Below are positions 1 to 6,732 of a stretch of 51,392 nt of DNA, piece after piece (the stretch's first letter is position 1; each line of letters starts with the position of its first letter). Source of the DNA: Aeromicrobium piscarium (lineage in GTDB: Bacteria; Actinomycetota; Actinomycetes; Propionibacteriales; Nocardioidaceae). The notes under the pieces are model-generated. The model saw nothing but the letters and a program-made list of their open reading frames with translations. It searched no databases and had not been told where the DNA came from. A program made the position numbers and the translations under genes. The stretch is taken from contig NZ_VLNT01000017.1 in assembly GCF_007421815.1 (NCBI RefSeq), forward strand, positions 1 to 51,392. Direction: 5' to 3'.

Positions 1-2
1 GC

Positions 3-590
3 AAGCGGGCTGGTGACCTCCTCGATCGGGACTTCACCGCCGAAGCTCCGAACCGAACCTGGGTCATGGACTTCACCTACGTGAGGACCTGGGCCGGGTT
101 CGTCTACGTCGCGTTCATCCTCGACGTCTTCGCCCAGAAGATCATCGCCTGGAACATCGGCTCGACCAAGGCCGTCGAGCTGGTCGACGTTCCGCTGCGG
201 ATGGCGCTGTGGCACCGCGACCGTGAAGGCCACCCGATCGTGCCCGGCGAGCTGATCGGCCACGCCGACGCCGGCAGCCAGTACACATCGATCACGTTCA
301 CCGAGCACCTCACCGAGAAGGGCATCCGGCCCTCGATCGGGACGGTGGCTGATGCGTATGACAACGCGCTCATGGAGTGCGTGATCGGCCTGTTCAAGAC
401 CGAGTGCATCCGCACCACGGTCTTCCACACCGGCCCCTACCGGACCATCGCCGACGTCGAGTACGCCACCGCCGGATGGGTCGACTGGTACAACACCAGG
501 CGCTTGCACGGGTCGCTTGGCATGATGACACCAACAGAGTCCGAGCAAGCCCACTACGCGGCCCTCAACCGAGAGCCGCAACCCGTATAG
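3..590 (+). CDS. IS3-family transposase OrfB, 5'-truncated by window edge
   Basis: This is the retroviral-integrase-type (rve) DDE transposase of an IS3 element, which would catalyse strand transfer. The frame is open from base 3, so the Met at 66 is internal and the true start lies upstream. Catalytic residues are visible: Asp in MDFTYV, the second Asp in HADAGSQY, and the Glu in ALMECVIGLFK at roughly the D-D-35-E spacing. The C-terminal YNTRRLHGSLGMMTPTE is the usual end of OrfB. The stop at 588-590 lies directly before the terminal repeat. OrfA for this copy is outside the window and the frameshift site cannot be seen. Confidence 0.93.
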   Translation, partial: KRAGDLLDRDFTAEAPNRTWVMDFTYVRTWAGFVYVAFILDVFAQKIIAWNIGSTKAVELVDVPLRMALWHRDREGHPIVPGELIGHADAGSQYTSITFTEHLTEKGIRPSIGTVADAYDNALMECVIGLFKTECIRTTVFHTGPYRTIADVEYATAGWVDWYNTRRLHGSLGMMTPTESEQAHYAALNREPQPV

Positions 591-592
591 GA

Positions 593-617
593 GCGGCAGC
601 GAACCTGGGGCGGTTCA
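593..617 (-). repeat. right terminal inverted repeat (IRR) of the IS3 element
   Basis: Read on the minus strand it begins TGAACCGCCCCAGGTTCGCT. It pairs with the left end at 51266-51290 of the second copy, allowing about three mismatches. Confidence 0.8.
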
Positions 618-675
618 ATGCGGAGGATCAAGGCTGCGGTGCACGCCGCATCGCATCGCTGAATCACAGCGCGGT

Positions 676-1890
676 TCAGCTGGCTCGTGGAAGACGGGTA
701 GCTGGTGGGTGTGTGGGGAGGCGTCGCTTGTGGTGGCGTGGGTCGGCGCCGGGCAGGAGGCGGCCATGGCGGTCGGTGAACTCGTGGGTCGTGGGGTCGA
801 TGACGAGTGCTCCGGCATGAACCGCCCGATGGCATCTGGGACATAGCCCGATCAGGTTGGCCAGGTCGGTGGGTCCACCGCGGGACCACCAGATGATGTG
901 ATGGATATGCACCACGGGCGCCCGACATCCCGGGGACGCGCACTCGTGTCCTTGTCGGGCGAGGACCGCAGTCCGTTGCCTGGGCGTCGCCAACCGGCTA
1001 CTGCGCCCGACGTCCAGGACTCCGTCCTTACCCCCGACTGCGACCGGGGTGATGTCTGCTTCGCAGATCATCTCCTGCAGCTGGCGGATGCCGATGGTCC
1101 CGAACCCCACCAACTCCCCGGCCCCGGCGTCATCCATCAACGTCGACGCGTCGATCGTCAGGGCCAGGTGGGGGCGGACCCCCTTGTCCCCGGGAAGACC
1201 ATTTTCGAGCACCGAGTCGAGGAGTCGTTCCAGCCCGTCGACTCGCCGCTGGGCACTCGTGCGCGGATCATCCGCACCCTGGGGTGCCGACAGGGACTGC
1301 AACAACGTGGTGAGTTTCGCGCCGGTGGTGGAGTTGAGGAACCCATACACGTGCCAGCCGTCGGGGACGGGGTTGACCTGGATATCCTCACGGGCCATGC
1401 CATCGATCCACGCCTGATCCAGTTCATCGGGATACACCGCATCCCGCAGGGTGCGAACCACCTGACGTAGCGCGGCAGGCTCGGCCGACGCGGCGACGTC
1501 CAAGAGCTCGGGAAGCAGGTCACGGGTGTGTCCCGGTCCGACGTGGGTGACCGCATACGACAGGTGCTTCACATGCTCCAACGACATCCCACCGGCCGAA
1601 GCCAGCTCGACGGCCTCGGGGATCTGCTTCAGCGTCACCCCAGATCTGACCAGCTCGTTCGCACGCCGCGAGCTCACCCGCAACTGATCACGCAACCACG
1701 CCTTCACCGAGCTATACCCCTCACCCTCATGCTCGAGGGTCTCCGACATCTCAGCCGTCAGTTGAGCCTGGGCCGCATCGATCGCATTGCTCGTCTCTTC
1801 GAGCGCCCGTAGCGCATCGGTCGAAGGCGCGAACGCATCCAACAACGCTGCGGTGTCCCGCAGCCGCTGCGCCAGATCCCCCGAACTCAT
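676..1890 (-). CDS. DUF222 / 13E12-repeat HNH endonuclease-like protein, SOS-regulated
   Basis: This 404-residue protein is of the DUF222-HNH family, known in mycobacteria as the 13E12 repeat proteins. Its in vivo role is unsettled. The N-terminal half is the helical DUF222 region. The C-terminal part contains an HNH domain with ECASPGCRAP, HIHHIIWWSRGG and LIGLCPRCHRAVH, giving two zinc-binding Cys pairs and the HH catalytic motif. The start at 1890 is chosen over an upstream ATG at 2010 because a TTGATG-17-TACTAT promoter ends 6 nt before it, and the family begins at about this point. A perfect LexA box fills the promoter spacer, so DNA-damage induction is expected. The gene appears intact. 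Confidence 0.9.
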   Translation of the reverse strand: MSSGDLAQRLRDTAALLDAFAPSTDALRALEETSNAIDAAQAQLTAEMSETLEHEGEGYSSVKAWLRDQLRVSSRRANELVRSGVTLKQIPEAVELASAGGMSLEHVKHLSYAVTHVGPGHTRDLLPELLDVAASAEPAALRQVVRTLRDAVYPDELDQAWIDGMAREDIQVNPVPDGWHVYGFLNSTTGAKLTTLLQSLSAPQGADDPRTSAQRRVDGLERLLDSVLENGLPGDKGVRPHLALTIDASTLMDDAGAGELVGFGTIGIRQLQEMICEADITPVAVGGKDGVLDVGRSSRLATPRQRTAVLARQGHECASPGCRAPVVHIHHIIWWSRGGPTDLANLIGLCPRCHRAVHAGALVIDPTTHEFTDRHGRLLPGADPRHHKRRLPTHPPATRLPRAS

Positions 1891-1896
1891 ACACCT

Positions 1897-1925
1897 ATAG
1901 TATCGAACAAGCGTTCGAACATCAA
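1897..1925 (-). promoter_or_regulatory. promoter of the HNH gene, leaderless type
   Basis: On the minus strand, TTGATG (1920-1925) and TACTAT (1897-1902) are separated by exactly 17 bp. The -10 ends 6 nt before ATG 1890, so transcription should begin at or next to the start codon. Confidence 0.75.
1903..1918 (-). promoter_or_regulatory. LexA/SOS box
   Basis: TCGAACGCTTGTTCGA is a perfect match to the actinobacterial SOS box TCGAAC-N4-GTTCGA. It occupies 16 of the 17 bases between the -35 and -10 of the HNH gene, so bound LexA would exclude RNA polymerase. Confidence 0.9.
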
Positions 1926-2052
1926 GAGATGGTGGCAGCCTTTTCCGGCGGACTGCCGGGGGTACGGAAGATGTGACTCCCTGGTGGTCATAGCAACCGC
2001 CGAGGCACATCCTTCGTCACCGCCAGATGAGGCGGCCGCCTCGGGAGGCAGC

Positions 2053-2883
2053 TCAGCCGCGCGGACGCCAGCGGCCGAAACCGCCCTCGCTGCTGATCGT
2101 CTGTCCGACGATCCACCGAGCCTCATCGGTCAGCAGCCACGCGATCAGCCGAGCCGGGTCGTCCGGCTCGCCGTACCGACCGAAGGGGAACATCGGTCCG
2201 ACCGACCGCATCATGTCCTCGGTGAGATAACCGGTATCGACCGGCCCGGGATTGACCGTGTTGACTCGAATGCCGCGATCGGCCAGCTGGTCCGCGATGG
2301 TCGTGGTGACTCCGGCGATCGCCGCCTTGGCCGCCGCGTAGGCCACCTCGCCCGGCATCGGCCCGAGGCCCTGACCCGATGTCAGGAGGACGATCGAACC
2401 GGATGCTCCATCCTCGTGCTGCGCCGCGAAGGCCTGCGCCAACAGGATCGACGCGCGCGCGTCGACCGCCCAATGACGGTCGAGTTCGACCGCCGTGAGC
2501 TCGCCGAGAGCACCGTCCGAGCCGCTGAGCGCCTGATTGCACACCAGAGCGTCCACCCGTCCGAACTCCTCCACAGCGGCCGCGATCACGTGCTCCGGCG
2601 CACCCTCGTCCATGAGATCGGCGTGCAGGTCGGCCACCCGAGCATCCCCGACGAGGTGACCGCGCACGCCGTCGAGCATCGGACCGAGGTCATCGGAGCC
2701 CCACGGCTGCTCGTCGTCGTGTGGCGAGAAGTGGTGGCAGAAGACGCTCGCACCATAGGCCGCGAGCCGGCAGGCGAGGGCGTAGCCGATCCCCGCGCGG
2801 CGGCTGACTCCGGTGACCACCACGGACCGGCCACGTAGAGGCAGTGGCTCGCGGGCCAGTTCGCTCGTGCGCGCGGGGTGCAT
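2053..2883 (-). CDS. short-chain dehydrogenase/reductase (SDR)
   Basis: This is a 276-residue classical SDR, an NAD(P)-dependent oxidoreductase whose substrate cannot be read from sequence. The Rossmann motif is present as TGVSRRAGIG (residues 24-33). N116, S169, Y182 and K186 (YAAAK) form the catalytic set, and VNPGPVDTGY follows as expected. The TGxxxRxGIG form of the glycine motif resembles 3-oxoacyl-ACP reductase-like proteins. The 42-bp gap to the divergent AadA-like gene must carry both promoters. No clear TANNNT hexamer is seen for this gene. The 160-bp stretch between its stop and the HNH promoter shows no further feature. Confidence 0.88.
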   Translation of the reverse strand: MHPARTSELAREPLPLRGRSVVVTGVSRRAGIGYALACRLAAYGASVFCHHFSPHDDEQPWGSDDLGPMLDGVRGHLVGDARVADLHADLMDEGAPEHVIAAAVEEFGRVDALVCNQALSGSDGALGELTAVELDRHWAVDARASILLAQAFAAQHEDGASGSIVLLTSGQGLGPMPGEVAYAAAKAAIAGVTTTIADQLADRGIRVNTVNPGPVDTGYLTEDMMRSVGPMFPFGRYGEPDDPARLIAWLLTDEARWIVGQTISSEGGFGRWRPRG

Positions 2884-2911
2884 GAGCCCAGTAGATCAGA
2901 CGGGGATCGAC

Positions 2912-2917
2912 TACCGT
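2912..2917 (+). promoter_or_regulatory. -10 hexamer TACCGT of the AadA-like gene
   Basis: TACCGT ends 8 nt before ATG 2926, which fits a leaderless transcript. No obvious -35 was identified. Confidence 0.45.
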
Positions 2918-2925
2918 CTCGAGGA

Positions 2926-3723
2926 ATGGAGTCGCCTGTGGATGCCATCACCGAGAAGCTGATCGCGCCCGTCATCGACCATGTGCGACGGCATGATCCC
3001 GGGACGGTCGCCGGCTTCTACCTCTACGGTTCGGCGATCTCCCGGCTCCGCCCCGACAGCGATGTCGACCTGTTGCTGCTCACACGCCGCTCCCTCACCG
3101 CGGACGAGCGCGCCAATCTGATCACGCTGCTGCTGGCTCACTCCGGCTGGCCCGGCCACGCGGAGCGCTTCCCAGAAGCCGCGGACAGACGTCCGCTCGA
3201 GTTCACGAGCCTGGTCCTCGACGACATCGTTCCTCTGCTCGAATGGCCGTCGCGGGACTTCCAGTACGGCGAGTGGAAGCGCGCCGAGCTCATCGACGGA
3301 GCACTGTCACCGCCTACGAGGGACCCCGACATCGTCACGCTGCTGGCCACTGCCCACGCCGGGCATCGAGCGCTGCTCGGCCCGCCCCTGGAAGAGCTCG
3401 TCCAAGCCGTCCACCCAGACATGCTGCGCCGCGCGGTCGTCGCCAGCATCCCCGGACTGCTCGACGACCTGGACGGCGACGAGCGCAATGTCCTGCTGGC
3501 CCTCGCGCGCGCCGTGGTGACGGCCCGCGACGGCCGGATCGTGTCCAAGGACGCCGCAGCCGACCGGGTCGCCGCGCATCTCGACGGACATGACCGAGCA
3601 CTGCTCGAACGGGCACGGGACGGCTATCGCGGCATCGTCGACGACGACTGGAGCAGTCTCACCGGCGAGGCCGCCTCGCTGGCGCGACGTCTGGCTGAGC
3701 TCGCGGTCGGCCTGGAAACCTAA
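2926..3723 (+). CDS. AadA-like aminoglycoside nucleotidyltransferase
   Basis: This 265-residue protein has an N-terminal nucleotidyltransferase core, YLYGSAISRLRPDSDVDLLL at about residues 32-51. It carries the GS and DxD signature (D46, D48) that binds metal and ATP. The C-terminal helical domain contains TARDGRIVSKDAAADRVAAHL, the hallmark of the AadA / ANT(3'')-ANT(9) families that adenylylate streptomycin or spectinomycin. Activity on these drugs is inference. ATG 2926 is preferred because TACCGT lies 8 nt upstream. GTG 2938, with GGAG before it, is an alternative. The last 65 bp overlap the convergent hydrolase gene. No integron or gene-cassette signs are visible, so it looks like a resident chromosomal gene. 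Confidence 0.82.
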   Translation: MESPVDAITEKLIAPVIDHVRRHDPGTVAGFYLYGSAISRLRPDSDVDLLLLTRRSLTADERANLITLLLAHSGWPGHAERFPEAADRRPLEFTSLVLDDIVPLLEWPSRDFQYGEWKRAELIDGALSPPTRDPDIVTLLATAHAGHRALLGPPLEELVQAVHPDMLRRAVVASIPGLLDDLDGDERNVLLALARAVVTARDGRIVSKDAAADRVAAHLDGHDRALLERARDGYRGIVDDDWSSLTGEAASLARRLAELAVGLET

Positions 3724-4552
3724 CGTTCGCGCTGGCGAAGTCCGCGATGAGTTCCGCGAGAAGCTCGGGCCGGTCCTCTGCCACGAGCGTCGCCGCGTCC
3801 TCGATGACCTCCAGCCGGGAATCGGGGTAGAGCGCCTCGAGCCGGGGGCCGTGGACGGCGGGCATCAGCCGATCCTCGGCGGCCCAGACGATCAACACCG
3901 GCTTGGTGAACGATCTCCACTGCTGCGATAGCCGGAGCAGCTCGGCACGAGACGGGTTGCCGGTCGCGAAGGCGATGAAGTCACGCCGGATGCGCCGATC
4001 CGCCATCGCCGGACGGAACCAGTCGATGATCAGCTCATCGGACAGACCGACGACCGACATACCACCGTAGCCGCGCTTCATCTGCCGGAAGACCCGCAGG
4101 CCCATCAACCGCAACAGCAGCGAGAAGCCACCAGGGATCCTGCCCGCGATGTTCATGATCTTCGCCGGACCGGGCGGGAAGTTGTCGAAGGCCTCGCAGG
4201 CCACCAGCACCAGGCCACCGATGCGGTCGGTGCGTCCGTCGTTGATGAGGAACTGACCCCCACCCCAGTCGTTCAGCACGAGCGTGACGTCGTCGAGGTC
4301 GAGCGCATCGAGGAAGTCCCCGAGGATACCGGCCACGCCACGCTGCGAGAGATCGGCACCGGGACGCATCGGCAGGCGATGACCACCGAGCGGCAAGGTG
4401 GGCGCGATGATCCTCATGCCCGGCAACAACGGGACGACCTTGCGCCAGACCCGGTGGTCCATCGGAACGCCGTGGCAGAGCACGATCACAGGGCCGTCTC
4501 CGCCGGTGTCCTCGTAAGCGAGGGGTCCGGCCTCCAGCTCGACGAACGGCAT
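3659..4552 (-). CDS. alpha/beta hydrolase, haloalkane-dehalogenase-like fold, catalytic His not evident
   Basis: This is a 297-residue alpha/beta-hydrolase. The oxyanion-hole HG is in LCHGVPMDHRVW (residues 26-37). The nucleophile elbow is LNDWGGGQ with Asp95, as in dehalogenase and epoxide-hydrolase relatives. Near the C terminus the motif that normally reads GHFxxEDxP is IEDAATLVAEDRPELL, so Thr stands where the catalytic His is expected. It may use a different His or be non-hydrolytic; the substrate is unknown. The Arg/Pro-rich tail (about 20 residues) overlaps the AadA-like gene by 65 bp. Confidence 0.82.
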   Translation of the reverse strand: MPFVELEAGPLAYEDTGGDGPVIVLCHGVPMDHRVWRKVVPLLPGMRIIAPTLPLGGHRLPMRPGADLSQRGVAGILGDFLDALDLDDVTLVLNDWGGGQFLINDGRTDRIGGLVLVACEAFDNFPPGPAKIMNIAGRIPGGFSLLLRLMGLRVFRQMKRGYGGMSVVGLSDELIIDWFRPAMADRRIRRDFIAFATGNPSRAELLRLSQQWRSFTKPVLIVWAAEDRLMPAVHGPRLEALYPDSRLEVIEDAATLVAEDRPELLAELIADFASANVRFPGRPRAQPDVAPARRPRR

Positions 4553-4682
4553 CGCTGCACCTCATCCGGTCGTTCTCTGAGTCGTCCACCATCCTCGCAG
4601 GCAACACGGCCGGCGCGGAAGGCTTCGCCCTGCAGCCACCTCGTGTTCACGCGGGCGCTGCCCGATCGTCGTCTGCCGTGCT

Positions 4683-4688
4683 TAGCGT
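4683..4688 (+). promoter_or_regulatory. -10 hexamer TAGCGT of the LPGTG protein gene
   Basis: TAGCGT ends 8 nt before GTG 4697 and supports that start and a leaderless mRNA. Confidence 0.5.
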
Positions 4689-4696
4689 CTCGCCAC

Positions 4697-6604
4697 GTGC
4701 ATCGACGACTTCTCTCCTTGACCGCCGCGACGGCTCTGGTCCTCGGGACCTCCGCCGCGGCCGCAGCCACCACTCAGTACCCCGCCGATACCGATCCGGC
4801 CGGATCGCTGACCCCGCTCGGCACCTATCACACCGGCCAGTTCGACGAGAGCGCCGCGGAGATCGTGGCCTTCCACGCCGGTACGCAGCGCACCTTCGTG
4901 GTCAACGCCTTGTCCGGCCAGATCGACGTGCTCGATGCCTCGGATCCGACTTCACCGGTCCAGGTGGGCACGATCGCGGCCCCGGAGGGGGTGGTGAACT
5001 CCCTGTCGGTACGCGAGGACGGCCTCGTGGTCGCCGCGATCGAGGCACCGACGAAGACCGATCCCGGCCACCTGCTGTTCGCCGACGCGACCACACTGCA
5101 GAACCTCGGCACCGTCGAGGTCGGCGCGCAACCCGACATGGTCAGCATCTCGCCCGACGGCGCCTACGCAGTCTCGGCCGACGAGGGCGAACCCGCCGAC
5201 GACTACAGCGCCGACCCGGAGGGGACGGTCAGCGTGGTCACGCTGCCCGATGAGCTCACCGCCCCGGGGCAGGAGACCGTTCGCACCGCGACCTTCCACG
5301 ACTGGGAGGAGAACGGCCCACGCGACCTGCCCGAGGAGGTCCGGATCTTCGGACCCGAGGTGAACGCCGATCGTCCCGTGTCGGCCAATCTCGAACCCGA
5401 GTACGTCGCCATCGACGGCACCACCGCCTACGTGACTCTGCAGGAGAACAACGCGATCGCGGTGGTCGACCTCATCGGCGCCCAGGTGACCGACCTCTGG
5501 CCGATGGGTTTCAAGGATCACAGCCAGCCGGGCATGGGCTTCGACGCCTCGGACCGGGACGACGCGATCGCGATCGAGCCTCAGCCGGTGCTCGGCATGT
5601 ATCAACCCGACGGCATCGGTGCCTACTCCGCGGGCGGACAGACCTATCTCGTGACCGCGAACGAGGGCGACGCGAGGGAATGGGGCGACTACGCAGAAGG
5701 CGCCCGCGTCAAGAACCTCGGCAAGGACGGCCTGGCGCCGATCTGCGAGGACGCTACCGCCGCCGCGTTGACCGGCGATGCCGACCTCGGCCGCCTGAAC
5801 ATCACGCTGGAGAACGGCCTGCGCGAGGACGGCTCCTGCTACGAGCAGCTGTACTCCTTCGGCGGCCGGTCCTTCTCCATCTGGACCCCCGAGGGCGATC
5901 TCGTGTTCGACTCCGGCGATGAGTTCGAGCGGATCGTGGCAGAGGCGCTGCCGGAGCACTTCAATTCCAACCACTCGGAGTCGAACTTCGACGGCCGCAG
6001 CGACGACAAGGGTCCCGAGCCGGAGAACCTGGCGATCGGTCAGGTCGGCGACCGGACCTATGCCTTCATCGGCTTCGAGCGGGTCGGCGGGGTGATCGCC
6101 TACGACATCACCGACCCCACCGCACCGGAGTTCGTCCGCTACACCAATGAGCGCGACTTCTCCGTCTCGGCCGAGGAGGAGATCGACGGTGGAGCCGACC
6201 CCGCGGATGTGCTGCGACGCGCCGGCGACCTCGGACCCGAGGGGGTGGCCTTCGTGGCCGCCGCCGACTCCCCCACCGAACAGCCGCTCGTCATCACGGG
6301 CAATGAAGTCTCGGGCTCGACGACCTTCTTCGCCGTGACCACCGAAGACGAGGACGGGTCCGGTCCAGGACCGGACCCGGAGCCGACCGAGCCCACGCCC
6401 ACGGAGCCGGCGCCGACTGAGCCGCCCTCTGAACCGGCGCCCACAGACGCACCGGGGACCGACCCGCCGGGAGACTCTCCCGCGAAGAAGCCCACCGGCG
6501 ATCTGCCGGGCACGGGTGCCACCGTCTCGCCCTGGTGGTTCGCGCTCGGCGCCGCGCTGCTCGCCGGCGGCGGGCTCGTCACCTGGCGCCGCCTGAACGC
6601 CTGA
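4697..6604 (+). CDS. choice-of-anchor I type secreted beta-propeller protein with LPGTG sorting signal
   Basis: This is a 635-residue exported protein. The N terminus is a signal peptide (HRRLLSLTAATALVLG, then SAAAAATT). The body has beta-propeller-like repeats such as VVNALSGQIDVLDASDP and PDMVSISPDGAYAVSADEGEP, and it matches the choice-of-anchor I / alkaline-phosphatase-like esterase family, whose role is not established. A Pro/Glu/Thr-rich spacer is followed by LPGTG (603-607), a hydrophobic segment and the basic tail WRRLNA, so it is a cell-wall sortase substrate. The GTG start is chosen because the signal peptide begins there and a -10 lies just upstream; about 100 open codons upstream are antisense to the hydrolase gene. 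A sortase-like gene lies at 24216. Confidence 0.87.
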   Translation: MHRRLLSLTAATALVLGTSAAAAATTQYPADTDPAGSLTPLGTYHTGQFDESAAEIVAFHAGTQRTFVVNALSGQIDVLDASDPTSPVQVGTIAAPEGVVNSLSVREDGLVVAAIEAPTKTDPGHLLFADATTLQNLGTVEVGAQPDMVSISPDGAYAVSADEGEPADDYSADPEGTVSVVTLPDELTAPGQETVRTATFHDWEENGPRDLPEEVRIFGPEVNADRPVSANLEPEYVAIDGTTAYVTLQENNAIAVVDLIGAQVTDLWPMGFKDHSQPGMGFDASDRDDAIAIEPQPVLGMYQPDGIGAYSAGGQTYLVTANEGDAREWGDYAEGARVKNLGKDGLAPICEDATAAALTGDADLGRLNITLENGLREDGSCYEQLYSFGGRSFSIWTPEGDLVFDSGDEFERIVAEALPEHFNSNHSESNFDGRSDDKGPEPENLAIGQVGDRTYAFIGFERVGGVIAYDITDPTAPEFVRYTNERDFSVSAEEEIDGGADPADVLRRAGDLGPEGVAFVAAADSPTEQPLVITGNEVSGSTTFFAVTTEDEDGSGPGPDPEPTEPTPTEPAPTEPPSEPAPTDAPGTDPPGDSPAKKPTGDLPGTGATVSPWWFALGAALLAGGGLVTWRRLNA

Positions 6605-6636
6605 CGCTACCTCCGCGAGTGGTGCAATCCTGCCCG

Positions 6637-6693
6637 CGAGTGGTGCATATTCGCCCCTCGATCGTCGATTTCGGGGCGAATCTGCACCACTCG
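6637..6693. terminator. 57-bp palindrome between convergent genes (family CGAGTGGTGCA)
   Basis: The left arm CGAGTGGTGCA-T-ATTCGCCCC pairs with GGGGCGAAT-C-TGCACCACTCG with one mismatch and a 15-nt loop. A second copy of the outer arm lies at 6614-6624. It sits between the convergent LPGTG-protein and helicase genes, so a bidirectional transcript end is likely. There is no T-tract. Confidence 0.65.
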
Positions 6694-6732
6694 GCGAGAC
6701 CCCGAGCGGGACTCGACCGGCAACGAGGGGGG

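Larger units (their letters stand above)
1..617 (+). mobile_element. IS3-family insertion sequence, right-hand part (left part outside window)
   Basis: The segment contains the C-terminal half of an IS3-type OrfB transposase followed by a right terminal inverted repeat ending at 617 with the usual ...CA-3'. Read on the minus strand from 617, the end starts TGAACCGCCCCAGGTT. It matches the left end at 51266 (TGAAGCGCCCCAGGTT) at about 22 of the first 25 positions. Both copies lie in the same orientation. The element sits about 58 bp past the stop of the HNH gene. The other end and any target duplication lie outside the window. Confidence 0.85.
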
